64,000 nucleotides of DNA from an uncultured Prevotella sp. GTDB taxonomy: Bacteria; Bacteroidota; Bacteroidia; Bacteroidales; Bacteroidaceae. Below, one piece after another: positions 43,668 to 52,037 of the stretch. The stretch spans positions 78,018 through 142,017 of the forward strand of contig URER01000002.1 of NCBI GenBank assembly GCA_900547005.1, given 5' to 3'. The notes under the pieces are model-generated. The model ran no database searches. It saw only the letters and a program-made list of their open reading frames with translations, and was not told where the DNA came from. A program made the translations under genes and the position numbers. Every line of letters begins with the position of its first letter. Position 1 is the first letter of the stretch.

Positions 43668-43774
43668 AGACTGGTACTTCTTGCGAAGTACCAGCCATTT
43701 TGGTTATCTCGTTTTTTGCATTTAGGCAATAATAACCATGAGTAAATGAAGTCTTCTTATCGGACAGCAATAAT
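43668..43774 (+). repeat. dispersed hairpin element, copy 1 (also carB terminator)
   Basis: Perfect stem CTGGTACTTC (43671-43680) / GAAGTACCAG (43685-43694), TTTTGGTTATCT, ATAACCATGAGTAAA, then TTATCGGACAGCAATAA (43757-43773). It matches 28035-28141 on the opposite strand along its whole length. It begins 5 bp past the carB stop and its hairpin probably ends carB transcription. Confidence 0.85.
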
Positions 43775-43778
43775 CTAT

Positions 43779-46700
43779 TTATGCATTGTATTCCTGCCAG
43801 CTTTTTATCTTTATATCCTGCTGCTTCATTGTGCAGAACGCTTCTATGAAAGCTTTCGCCAGTCTCACATTTGTCATCAGCGGGATATTGTGGTCTATGG
43901 CACCGCGCCGTATGCGGTAACCGTTTGTAAGTTCACGCCTTGTTCGGTTTTTGGGAACATTTATTATTAAATCGAATTTATGATCGGCAATCATATCCAT
44001 CACATTGTTTTCACAATTTTCGTCGGGCCATCCAACGGCTATTGCAGGCACGCCATTTTCGTTCAGGAATTTGGCAGTTCCTGCCGTGGCATAGACTTCA
44101 AAGCCTTTCTTTATCAACTGATGGGCTGGTTCCAGTAGTGACACTTTGTCTTTCGCGCCTCCTGAAGACATGAGGATGTGCTTTTCCGGGATACGGTATC
44201 CTGTTGCGATGAGGGCATTGAGAAGCGCCTCGTTCATATCGTCACCGAGACATCCCACCTCACCAGTGGAAGACATATCAACGCCAAGTACCGGGTCGGC
44301 ATTCTGTAGACGGGCAAATGAGAATTGTGATGCCTTCACACCAATCCTGTCTATGTCGAACTCACTCTTGTCCGGTTTGGTGTATGGAGCGTCGAGCATA
44401 ATCTTTGTTGCCGTCTCAATGAAGTTACGTTTCAAGATTTTGCTCACGAACGGGAACGAACGAGAAGCACGCAAGTTACATTCTATAACCTTTATCTCGC
44501 GGTTCTTAGCAAGGAACTGTATGTTGAATGGGCCACTTATATTTAACTCTTCCGCTATCTTACAGGCTGTTTTCTTTATCTGTCTTATGGTAGAGAAGTA
44601 TATATTCTGCGCGGGGAATACCATTGTAGCGTCTCCAGAGTGTACACCGGCATATTCGATATGCTCGGAGATGGCATATTCCACGATTTGTCCCTTATCA
44701 GCCACTGCATCGAACTCAATCTCTTTTGTCTCCTGCATAAACTGCGATACTACGACCGGATACTCCTTGCTTACTTCCGTTGCCATTTTCAGGAAGCGTT
44801 CCAGTTCCTCCAAACTGTAGCATACGTTCATTGCCGCCCCCGATAATACGTATGACGGACGAACCAAAACAGGAAATCCTACTTTATCTACAAACTCCTT
44901 GATATCGTCGAATGAGGTTAGTGCGCGCCATGCCGGCTGGTCTATTCCCAATTTGTCGAGCATTGCCGAGAACTTGTCACGGTTTTCCGCACGGTCGATA
45001 TCAATAGGCGATGTACCGAGCACAGGTATGCCACGGCGGTGAAGTTTCATTGCCAGATTGTTTGGAATCTGACCGCCAACACTCACGATGACACCTTTCG
45101 GCATCTCAAGGTCTATTACGTCAAGTACACGCTCAAGTGACAACTCGTCGAAATATAGCCTATCACACATATCATAATCGGTAGATACTGTTTCTGGATT
45201 ATAGTTTATCATGATAGACTTATATCCGAGTTTACGTGCTGTATTTATGGCATTCACCGAACACCAGTCGAACTCTACAGACGAACCGATACGATAGGCA
45301 CCCGAGCCGAGAACAACAACCGATTTCTCGTTTTTGTAGTAGTCTATGTCATGCCCATCTGCACCATAAGTGAAATAAAGATAGTTTGTCAGTTCCGGAT
45401 GTTCGCCTGCCACGGTGTTGATGCGCTTCACTGCCGGCAGAATACCTTTTTGTATACGATGTTTGCGCACCTCGAGGTTCTCCTTCTCCATATTTCCCGA
45501 TGTAGGTTTGAGTACAAAGCGTGCTATCTGAAAATCGGAGAATCCGGCAGCTTTTACCTCTTTGAGCAATTCTGTAGGTATTTCATCCAATGTATTGTAT
45601 AGCTGCAACTTATGCTTTAAGTCTACAATGTTTTTCAGCCTTTGCAGGAACCACGTGTCAATTTTTGTAAGTTCTTCTATACGCTCTATGCTATAGCCAT
45701 CTTCAAAGGCCTGTGCGATGGCGAAGATACGCAAGTCTGTGGGGTTCGCCAATTCTTCGTCAAGATTGTCGAAGCGTGTGTGGTCGTTTCCAACGAATCC
45801 GTGCATACCCTGCCCAATCATTCGTAAGCCTTTCTGAATCATCTCCTCGAACGACCGTCCGATGGACATTATCTCGCCGACCGACTTCATCGATGAACCG
45901 ATAAGACGACTCACGCCAGCAAACTTCGTGAGATCCCAGCGTGGAATCTTGCATATCATATAGTCAAGTTGCGGCGCGGTATAAGCTGAATTTGGCGTTC
46001 CCATTTCTCCGATTTGGTCGAGAGTGTAGCCGAGGGCTATCTTGGCAGCTACAAATGCCAACGGATAGCCGGTTGCTTTAGATGCTAATGCCGATGAACG
46101 GCTCAGACGCGCATTGACTTCAATTATTCGATAGTCGTTTGTTTTCGCGTTGAAGGCAAACTGGATGTTGCATTCTCCTACGATGCCGAGATGACGTACA
46201 CAGCGGATGGAAATTTCCTGAAGCATTTTTACCTGCTCATCCGTAAGCGAACATGTAGGAGCTACGACTATCGACTCACCTGTATGTATTCCGAGCGGAT
46301 CGAAGTTTTCCATAGATGCCACCGTGAAGCAATGGTCATTAGCGTCACGGATAACTTCGAACTCAATCTCTTTCCAGCCCTTGAGTGACTCTTCCACGAG
46401 CACCTGCGGAGCGAAAGTGAATGCGCTGCCCGCCAGTTCAGTGAACACCTCCTCATCTTTGCAGATACCCGAGCCGAGTCCGCCGAGCGCGTATGCCGAG
46501 CGAATCATCACCGGGTAGCCTATCTCGCGAGCCGCTGCGAGAGCGTCTTCCATATTCTCTACCGCCTCGCTTATCGGGGTTTTAAGTTCAATCTCGTTGA
46601 GTTTCTTCACGAACAGGTCTCTGTCTTCGGTATACATTATGGCATCGACAGATGTTCCCAAAACCTCAACGCCATATTCCTTGAGCACACCGGTGGTGTA

Positions 46701-47000
46701 AAGTTCTGTTCCACAGTTGAGCGCTGTCTGTCCTCCGAAAGCAAGGAGTATGCCGTCGGGATGTTCTTTCTTTATAATCTCTGTGACAAAATAGGGCGTC
46801 ACGGGTTGGAAATAGACCTTGTCTGCGATACCTTCCGATGTCTGTATCGTGGCGATATTAGGATTGACAAGCACAGACGAGATTCCTTCTTCGCGCAATG
46901 CTTTCAAAGCCTGCGAACCTGAATAGTCGAATTCGCCAGCCTGTCCGATTTTCAAGGCACCTGAGCCAAGCACAAGTACTTTTTCTAATTTTTTCTTCAT
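43779..47000 (-). CDS. carB: carbamoyl-phosphate synthase large subunit
   Basis: CarB makes carbamoyl phosphate for pyrimidine and arginine synthesis from bicarbonate, ammonia and two ATP. The 1073-aa protein has two ATP-grasp halves (LVLGSGALKIGQAGEFDYSG at the start, VVLGSGAYRIGSSVEFDWC near 555), an oligomerisation region near 400-550, and a C-terminal MGS-like regulatory domain (from about 935) with the TAGTAKFL segment. Full length. The small glutaminase subunit gene carA is not in this window, so the genes are either split or carA lies elsewhere. The gene stands alone between two repeat copies. Confidence 0.97.
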   Translation of the reverse strand: MKKKLEKVLVLGSGALKIGQAGEFDYSGSQALKALREEGISSVLVNPNIATIQTSEGIADKVYFQPVTPYFVTEIIKKEHPDGILLAFGGQTALNCGTELYTTGVLKEYGVEVLGTSVDAIMYTEDRDLFVKKLNEIELKTPISEAVENMEDALAAAREIGYPVMIRSAYALGGLGSGICKDEEVFTELAGSAFTFAPQVLVEESLKGWKEIEFEVIRDANDHCFTVASMENFDPLGIHTGESIVVAPTCSLTDEQVKMLQEISIRCVRHLGIVGECNIQFAFNAKTNDYRIIEVNARLSRSSALASKATGYPLAFVAAKIALGYTLDQIGEMGTPNSAYTAPQLDYMICKIPRWDLTKFAGVSRLIGSSMKSVGEIMSIGRSFEEMIQKGLRMIGQGMHGFVGNDHTRFDNLDEELANPTDLRIFAIAQAFEDGYSIERIEELTKIDTWFLQRLKNIVDLKHKLQLYNTLDEIPTELLKEVKAAGFSDFQIARFVLKPTSGNMEKENLEVRKHRIQKGILPAVKRINTVAGEHPELTNYLYFTYGADGHDIDYYKNEKSVVVLGSGAYRIGSSVEFDWCSVNAINTARKLGYKSIMINYNPETVSTDYDMCDRLYFDELSLERVLDVIDLEMPKGVIVSVGGQIPNNLAMKLHRRGIPVLGTSPIDIDRAENRDKFSAMLDKLGIDQPAWRALTSFDDIKEFVDKVGFPVLVRPSYVLSGAAMNVCYSLEELERFLKMATEVSKEYPVVVSQFMQETKEIEFDAVADKGQIVEYAISEHIEYAGVHSGDATMVFPAQNIYFSTIRQIKKTACKIAEELNISGPFNIQFLAKNREIKVIECNLRASRSFPFVSKILKRNFIETATKIMLDAPYTKPDKSEFDIDRIGVKASQFSFARLQNADPVLGVDMSSTGEVGCLGDDMNEALLNALIATGYRIPEKHILMSSGGAKDKVSLLEPAHQLIKKGFEVYATAGTAKFLNENGVPAIAVGWPDENCENNVMDMIADHKFDLIINVPKNRTRRELTNGYRIRRGAIDHNIPLMTNVRLAKAFIEAFCTMKQQDIKIKSWQEYNA

Positions 47001-47041
47001 ATCTTTTATGTTTCAATAATTTATTCGGGGCTTTTTGTGGT

Positions 47042-47050
47042 GCAAAGATA
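47042..47050 (-). promoter_or_regulatory. carB -7 element
   Basis: Minus strand TATCTTTGC, 41 bp upstream of the carB ATG. No good TTTG partner. Confidence 0.5.
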
Positions 47051-47143
47051 CATCTTTTATTTTTCTTTCTTTCATAAAAATAACCTTTTTACCTATTTAA
47101 TATGGTGATATGCCCCACAGATGTCTTGACAGCTTCTGCATAG

Positions 47144-47260
47144 TAACTATTTTATGTTTATTCTTTGGTTCAATATTATTTTTTCCTACTGTCATTATCT
47201 TTACAACTATATATTCTGAAACTCGTGTATTTTCAATCAAAATCTTCTTTGTTTGAAAAT
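47144..47260. repeat. imperfect direct repeat flanking carB, right copy
   Basis: It shares GTTCAATATTA, ATTCTGAAACT and AATCAAAAT with 43270-43376, in the same orientation. Confidence 0.65.
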
Positions 47261-47365
47261 ATGAGAAGATAAATATCTGCGACATTATGTCTTCATTTTT
47301 TAGTTCGGCATAGCTTTTGCTATCAAGAATTTAGAACTATAATAAGATAATAGGGAGGATAGAGT

Positions 47366-48028
47366 ATGGCATTTATAGATTATTACAAAATACTTGGAGT
47401 AGACAGGAATATCCCTCAGAAGGATGTTCGTGCGGCATATCGTAAGCGTGCAAAGCAGTTCCATCCTGATTTGCATCCAAATGACCCAAAAGCGAAAGCA
47501 AAGTTCCAAGCCTTGAGCGAGGCATACGACGTGATAGGCGACCCGGAAAAGCGCAAAAAATATGACCAATATGGAGAACAATGGCGCAATGCAGAGGCCT
47601 TTGAGAATGCCAAAGGAGGCGGGTTTGGAGGCGGTTCGCCTTTTGAAGGATTTGACTTTGGCAGTTTTGGCAGTGGGGGAGGATTCAGTTCTTTCTTCCG
47701 CGATTTGTTTGGACAGGGAGCCCGTTCAAAATTTACAGGCGGTTTTAATGCTGAAAGAAACTCGGGAGAAATGAACGCAAACGTGAATATTGACTTATAT
47801 ACAGCATTACTCGGAGGCGAAGTTATAATCCAGTTGAGTTCTGGACAGAAGTTAAAACTGAAGATAAAGCCGGGAACACAGCCTGGTACAAAAGCGCGTT
47901 TGCGCGGGAAAGGGTATGACAGAGGAGATGGTTCCTTTGGCGACCTTATCATAACTTATAATGTAAAGCTGCCAACAAGCCTTAGCGAAAAACAAAAAGA
48001 GCTGCTCCAACAAATGCGGAACAGCTAA
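47366..48028 (+). CDS. J-domain co-chaperone (CbpA-like)
   Basis: A 220-aa protein with an N-terminal J-domain (YYKILGVDRN, HPD at 33-35), a Gly/Phe-rich linker (about 83-120), and one C-terminal beta domain (GGEVIIQLSSGQKLKLKIKPGTQPG). It lacks the zinc-finger of DnaJ, so it is CbpA-like. It is shorter than E. coli CbpA (306 aa) because only part of the substrate-binding region is present. It would stimulate DnaK. No cbpM is visible. Confidence 0.9.
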   Translation: MAFIDYYKILGVDRNIPQKDVRAAYRKRAKQFHPDLHPNDPKAKAKFQALSEAYDVIGDPEKRKKYDQYGEQWRNAEAFENAKGGGFGGGSPFEGFDFGSFGSGGGFSSFFRDLFGQGARSKFTGGFNAERNSGEMNANVNIDLYTALLGGEVIIQLSSGQKLKLKIKPGTQPGTKARLRGKGYDRGDGSFGDLIITYNVKLPTSLSEKQKELLQQMRNS

Positions 48029-48037
48029 TTTTGTTTG

Positions 48038-48979
48038 TTAATCTCTTGCGATGTTGATTGCCGATAGCTTTCCGTCGGCAGCAACAGTCGCTTTTATGTT
48101 GAATTTATGTTTTGATGTTCCACCTTCTCGCTCTGTCTCTTTGGTGGCTTTGAGCGTAATCTTGTATTCGGGGATTCCATCGGCAGAATGCTCTTTTGTT
48201 ACATCTGCCACATCGTCTATCGACCATGTGAGACTTTTTACATCAGCCTGATAAGAGTCTATCATATATTTTAATATGTCATTCTTCGAGGCGTTGTTCT
48301 TGCCGTTCAGCGAAGTCATCGTAGTTGTAGCCGATGCCAATAATGCTTCTTTGTTATGAGAGTTCAATGCGCGCAGGAACTTGCTGACACTTTCCTTTGC
48401 TTTTGCTTTCTCTGCTGATGTAATTTCTGGTATGGTTTCCTTTTCCTCTTCTGCTTCTTCCGGTTCTTTCAGTTCCTCTTCTTTTACTACAGGCTCAGCT
48501 TCTTTAACAGTATCTTTCTCTTCCAAAGGGATTACCTCGATGGCTGCCTCTGCCGTATCTGAAACTGTAGTGTTTTCGTCTGCCGGAGTTGTTTCTGCTT
48601 TATTCCTGTCCACCGCATCCTTGTAGAAGTATAATCCGATGCCACATATTATAGCTGCAATAAGAAGTGAAACGACAATAGTTCCATGGCCTGTACTTCT
48701 TTGCCTGGTTCCAGATTTGTCTTCGGCAAATTCATTTTCATAATCTGAGCCAATAACCGGCTTTGCTATCACTTCTTCTTCGACAGGTGTTACGATAACA
48801 GGATTGTCGACAGATGTTTCGGTATTCTTTTGTACATTGCGATTATCACATCCGCCTTCTTGCGTATTTCCTTCTTGCGCATTTCTGTTGATATTTCCTG
48901 CAATCTCTACGCCGCAATTCGGGCACAAAGGAGCTTTGTCACTAACTTGGTGACCACACTCCGGACATTTTATAAGCAT
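48038..48979 (-). CDS. zinc-ribbon, single-pass membrane protein with NTF2-like end
   Basis: A 313-aa protein. The N-terminal zinc ribbon has four Cys (CPECGHQ, CPNCGVE). A polar linker leads to a TM helix near 98-118, then a long Glu-rich, probably coiled segment (about 140-190), then a C-terminal domain of about 120 residues that looks NTF2/DUF4878-like (AKESVSKFLRALNSHNKEAL). The ribbon would be inside and the C-terminal domain outside. Function unknown. Confidence 0.7.
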   Translation of the reverse strand: MLIKCPECGHQVSDKAPLCPNCGVEIAGNINRNAQEGNTQEGGCDNRNVQKNTETSVDNPVIVTPVEEEVIAKPVIGSDYENEFAEDKSGTRQRSTGHGTIVVSLLIAAIICGIGLYFYKDAVDRNKAETTPADENTTVSDTAEAAIEVIPLEEKDTVKEAEPVVKEEELKEPEEAEEEKETIPEITSAEKAKAKESVSKFLRALNSHNKEALLASATTTMTSLNGKNNASKNDILKYMIDSYQADVKSLTWSIDDVADVTKEHSADGIPEYKITLKATKETEREGGTSKHKFNIKATVAADGKLSAINIARD

Positions 48980-49032
48980 TTTATTTTATAGTATTTTTAT
49001 TGTGAATTAATTATATCAAGGGGGAATACGGA

Positions 49033-49734
49033 CTACTTTTTGTGTATAAACCTGATTTCTCGCATTGTATGCCGTCCTAAGAGACGACTCTTGTCTACAT
49101 ATCCGTTCACGCCATTGATATGTCCCTTTCCCGTATATTGCCATGCGAAAATGTCATGTTCATCATTGAGTACGGGTTCTTTGTCGTTATATTGGGCAAC
49201 CATTAGCTTATATCCATCAAGTGCTCCGGACAAATATTTGTTATAGAAGTTTGTATATGTATAAACCAAAGGTTTCTGCTGGTATTCTTTCTCAACCAAG
49301 ATAAGGAACTTTTGGAGCGAATCGCACAAGGCTGATGCCCTAAGTCCGGAAGTTACCTCAACATCTATCATCGGAATTAAGTCTTGGTCCTGTGGACGGC
49401 ATTGCGCACGGAAGTTTCTCAGTTGCTCTTCTTGCGGCTGACGCGGGCGATAGAAATGATACGAACCAACTTTTAGTCCGTTCCTGCGAGCCATATATAT
49501 GTTTTCCTCATACCTCTTGTCCATATTGCTGCCTCCTTCGGTAGCTTTCAGATAAACATAGAACATTCGGCCATTATCGCCAACGGCTTCCCAAAAAACA
49601 TTTCCCTGATAATGGCTCATGTCCAATCCGTGAACATGATTACAGGTATCTTCACATTGTATGGTATATTGTGCTTTAGCGCATAATGCTGAGAATATTA
49701 CAGCAGCTAAAATTATTATTTTCTTCATATTCAT
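49033..49734 (-). CDS. GH25-family lysozyme, secreted
   Basis: A 233-aa protein with a signal peptide (about 1-21). The GH25 muramidase features are HGLDMSHYQGNVFWEAV, YLKATEGG, GSYHFYRP and the catalytic pair Asp124/Glu126 in PMIDVEV. It should cut the glycan strands of peptidoglycan. It could remodel the cell's own wall or attack competitors; no export partner or immunity gene is evident. Confidence 0.88.
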   Translation of the reverse strand: MNMKKIIILAAVIFSALCAKAQYTIQCEDTCNHVHGLDMSHYQGNVFWEAVGDNGRMFYVYLKATEGGSNMDKRYEENIYMARRNGLKVGSYHFYRPRQPQEEQLRNFRAQCRPQDQDLIPMIDVEVTSGLRASALCDSLQKFLILVEKEYQQKPLVYTYTNFYNKYLSGALDGYKLMVAQYNDKEPVLNDEHDIFAWQYTGKGHINGVNGYVDKSRLLGRHTMREIRFIHKK

Positions 49735-49869
49735 GTATGCAAAGTTATGAAATAATCCTAAGATAAGCGAATAGGGGGAGTGTATATTATAGGTTTACAA
49801 AATATTTTAAGATTTTATCGCTTTTATGTTACGGGCGACAAATGCAGATTTTGTAAATCTCATATGTGA

Positions 49870-50688
49870 TTATTCCTCTATTTCAGACAGACTACGGCCG
49901 AGATTTGTAAAGAACGTACTGGTCGTTTCCATCGGCGCATAGTTATAGTATCTTATGCTTCTTTTCAGATTTTTGCGCAAGCGATATGAGTTGCTTCTCA
50001 TAAATCCGTTTTCTTTATGTTGAGATTCCCAGTCCTTTGCCGTGTCTTCCGCAAGATAGGAAATGGAGCGCACGGTAAGGTTGTAGGCGTTCTTGTCAAT
50101 GTTCTTGATGAACGGCAATTCTTCTTTGTCGAATCCGAACATAGAGATAAGTATGCTACCTTGTAGTTGTGCCATTTTTGTAATGTGCAGTTGCTCAATC
50201 CATGCCTCAATTTTCAAGAAGTCAACTTTATCTCCACGCGTTCTGAGATATTTGCCAAGTTTTATTATGCCGTTCAAACTAATGCCGTTATTCAGCATAC
50301 TTGTTATATTGAAAACGATAATTTCCAATAAGTCAATGGATTCTATAGAAGTGTCAATGTTGTGCAGCTCTTTGTTTATCACATTTTTCAATCTGTGATT
50401 AAGGATTCTACTGCTAAATCGAACTTCTTTTTCGGTTATGGCAATTTCCTGTATGTCTTCTTGTTTCAGTATGTCGTTGACGTTTTCAAGGATGTCATTT
50501 GGCAGGTTCGTGCATTTATCCTCACGATGGTTGTGGGCACCATGTGCGAATATATGCTTCAAATGTTGCGCTTCTACCATCTGATAGAGCCTGCGCCATT
50601 TATGTGCGGACATAGGCTCTATCTCCACTTTATCATTAAATGCGCCTGAGCGCAAAATACTGAAGAAATTTCTTAATACTATATTCAT
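49870..50688 (-). CDS. conserved Bacteroidales protein of unknown function
   Basis: 272 aa from ATG 50688; a TTG two codons upstream would overlap the nhaC-type stop. Mostly helical, no TM segment. It opens LRNFFSILRSGAF, has MSAHKWRRLYQMVEAQ and a segment NGIIKLGKYLRTRGDKVDF, and ends FTNLGRSLSEIEE. It looks like a lone C-terminal part of the nucleotidyltransferase-like NTP_transf_5 group without the catalytic GS/DxD, but this link is weak. Coupled to the upstream antiporter gene. Confidence 0.6.
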   Translation of the reverse strand: MNIVLRNFFSILRSGAFNDKVEIEPMSAHKWRRLYQMVEAQHLKHIFAHGAHNHREDKCTNLPNDILENVNDILKQEDIQEIAITEKEVRFSSRILNHRLKNVINKELHNIDTSIESIDLLEIIVFNITSMLNNGISLNGIIKLGKYLRTRGDKVDFLKIEAWIEQLHITKMAQLQGSILISMFGFDKEELPFIKNIDKNAYNLTVRSISYLAEDTAKDWESQHKENGFMRSNSYRLRKNLKRSIRYYNYAPMETTSTFFTNLGRSLSEIEE

Positions 50689-50690
50689 AA

Positions 50691-51971
50691 TCAACTATAG
50701 TGTTTCGGATAACGTAAAAGAATTGCCAATAATGCGCCCATACCTATTACCATAGGATAATAGAGATAGGGCGTTATTGATATAGGATTGACTTGCGCCA
50801 ATCCTGCTGCCATGAGAAGCTGTGCCCCGTATGGGATAAGTCCTTGCACGCAGCATGAGAATGTGTCAAGAATACTTGCGCATTTCCTGCTGTCTACGCC
50901 ATATTTATCGCCTATTTGCTTGGCTATTCCGCCTACGGTGAGTATTGCTACCGTATTGTTTGCCGTACATATATCAACCACGCTTACCAATAAGCCGATA
51001 GATAACTCAGCCCCTCGCTTGCCATGCACGTGGGCCGTTAGCTTTGAGATGATAAAATCAATGCCACCGTTTTCCTTTATGATTTCCAGCAAACCGCCTG
51101 CCATAATGCTGATTATTATAAGTTCGCCCATTCCGAGAATGCCGGTTCCCATACTGCCGAACCAGCTATATAAGTCGTATGTGCCATTTATCATACCTAT
51201 TATTCCCGTCAGGGCAATGCCAATAACGAGCACAGCCATCACATTCATGCCCAAAACCGCAGCAATAAGTACGACAAGATAAGGGATAACTTTCACATAT
51301 TCTACTTCGGGAATGTCTGTCGTCGTGTGCGTGTCAGCTCCCATTATGATATACAGAATAAGTATAAGGATTGCTGCCGGTAGCACTATAAATGAATTAA
51401 CACGGAATTTATCGCTCATTTTGCAGCCTTGCGTACGCGTCGCCACGACAGTTGTATCGCTGATGAATGAAAGATTGTCGCCGAAGAACGCTCCTCCGAC
51501 AACGATAGCTGTGATAAAAGGAATGCTTTCTCCGGTAGAGTGGGCAATTCCCGCTGCAATAGGAGTCAGAGCTACAATTGTTCCTACGCTTGTTCCGATA
51601 GACAAAGAAATAAAACAAGCTGCGAGAAACAGACCGGCAAGAAGCATATTATCTGGCAATACAGAAAGGGTTAGATTGACGGTAGCGTCTATACTTCCCA
51701 TTTCTTTTGCCGAATTGGCAAACGCTCCGGCCAAAACGAAAATCCATAGCATCAGCATCATGTTCTCGGTGCTTGCCCCCTTGCTATAAATCTGTACTCG
51801 TTTTGCAAGTGGTAAACCTCCGGACACGGCAATAGCATATATGCTCGACACCATGAATGCTACCGTTATAGGCACTTTATAAAAATCACCTACAGCAATT
51901 GACGGTAGCAAATATAAAACGATAAACACCAAAAGTGGTGATAATATTATGAATCCTTTCTTATTGCTCAA
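50691..51971 (-). CDS. NhaC-family Na+/H+ antiporter
   Basis: A 426-aa protein with about 11 TM segments. The diagnostic segment GGAFFGDNLSFISDTTVVATRTQGC is present (given here by its position, about 163-187). The start is TTG at 51971, with AGAAAGG about 12 bp upstream; there is no ATG before residue 40. NhaC exchanges Na+ for H+ across the inner membrane. Lying next to uxaA it could instead help organic-acid uptake, since the wider IT superfamily includes such carriers, but the sequence favours NhaC. Confidence 0.82.
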   Translation of the reverse strand: MSNKKGFIILSPLLVFIVLYLLPSIAVGDFYKVPITVAFMVSSIYAIAVSGGLPLAKRVQIYSKGASTENMMLMLWIFVLAGAFANSAKEMGSIDATVNLTLSVLPDNMLLAGLFLAACFISLSIGTSVGTIVALTPIAAGIAHSTGESIPFITAIVVGGAFFGDNLSFISDTTVVATRTQGCKMSDKFRVNSFIVLPAAILILILYIIMGADTHTTTDIPEVEYVKVIPYLVVLIAAVLGMNVMAVLVIGIALTGIIGMINGTYDLYSWFGSMGTGILGMGELIIISIMAGGLLEIIKENGGIDFIISKLTAHVHGKRGAELSIGLLVSVVDICTANNTVAILTVGGIAKQIGDKYGVDSRKCASILDTFSCCVQGLIPYGAQLLMAAGLAQVNPISITPYLYYPMVIGMGALLAILLRYPKHYS

Positions 51972-52037
51972 ACTGTCTGCCTTTCTATTTGAAACAATCA
52001 GGAAGAATTATCTCCCTGATTGTTTTGTAAATTATTA

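Larger units (their letters stand above)
43146..43778. other. non-coding region between glgP-type gene and carB
   Basis: 633 bp without a gene. It contains two hairpins after the phosphorylase gene, a 110-bp repeat shared with 47144-47260, array C, and copy 1 of the hairpin element. Confidence 0.75.
47001..47365. other. non-coding region between carB and the J-domain gene
   Basis: 365 bp. It holds the carB -7 element, the right copy of the direct repeat flanking carB (47144-47260), and an AGGGAGGA ribosome-binding site just before 47366. A 62-codon minus-strand frame at 47097-47285 lies wholly in the repeat and is not convincing. Confidence 0.65.

Noticed and set aside
43746..43970. 74-aa plus-strand ORF at the carB end
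   Set aside because: Antisense to carB and overlapping the hairpin element.
44146..44820. Plus-strand ORF of 224 aa
   Set aside because: Antisense to carB, with Ser-rich composition typical of a shadow frame.
47097..47285. 62-aa minus-strand ORF upstream of the J-domain gene
   Set aside because: It lies wholly in the repeat copy; the other copy has different stops in the same alignment.
47366..48028. Calling the J-domain gene dnaJ
   Set aside because: It lacks the Cys-rich zinc domain and is only 220 aa.
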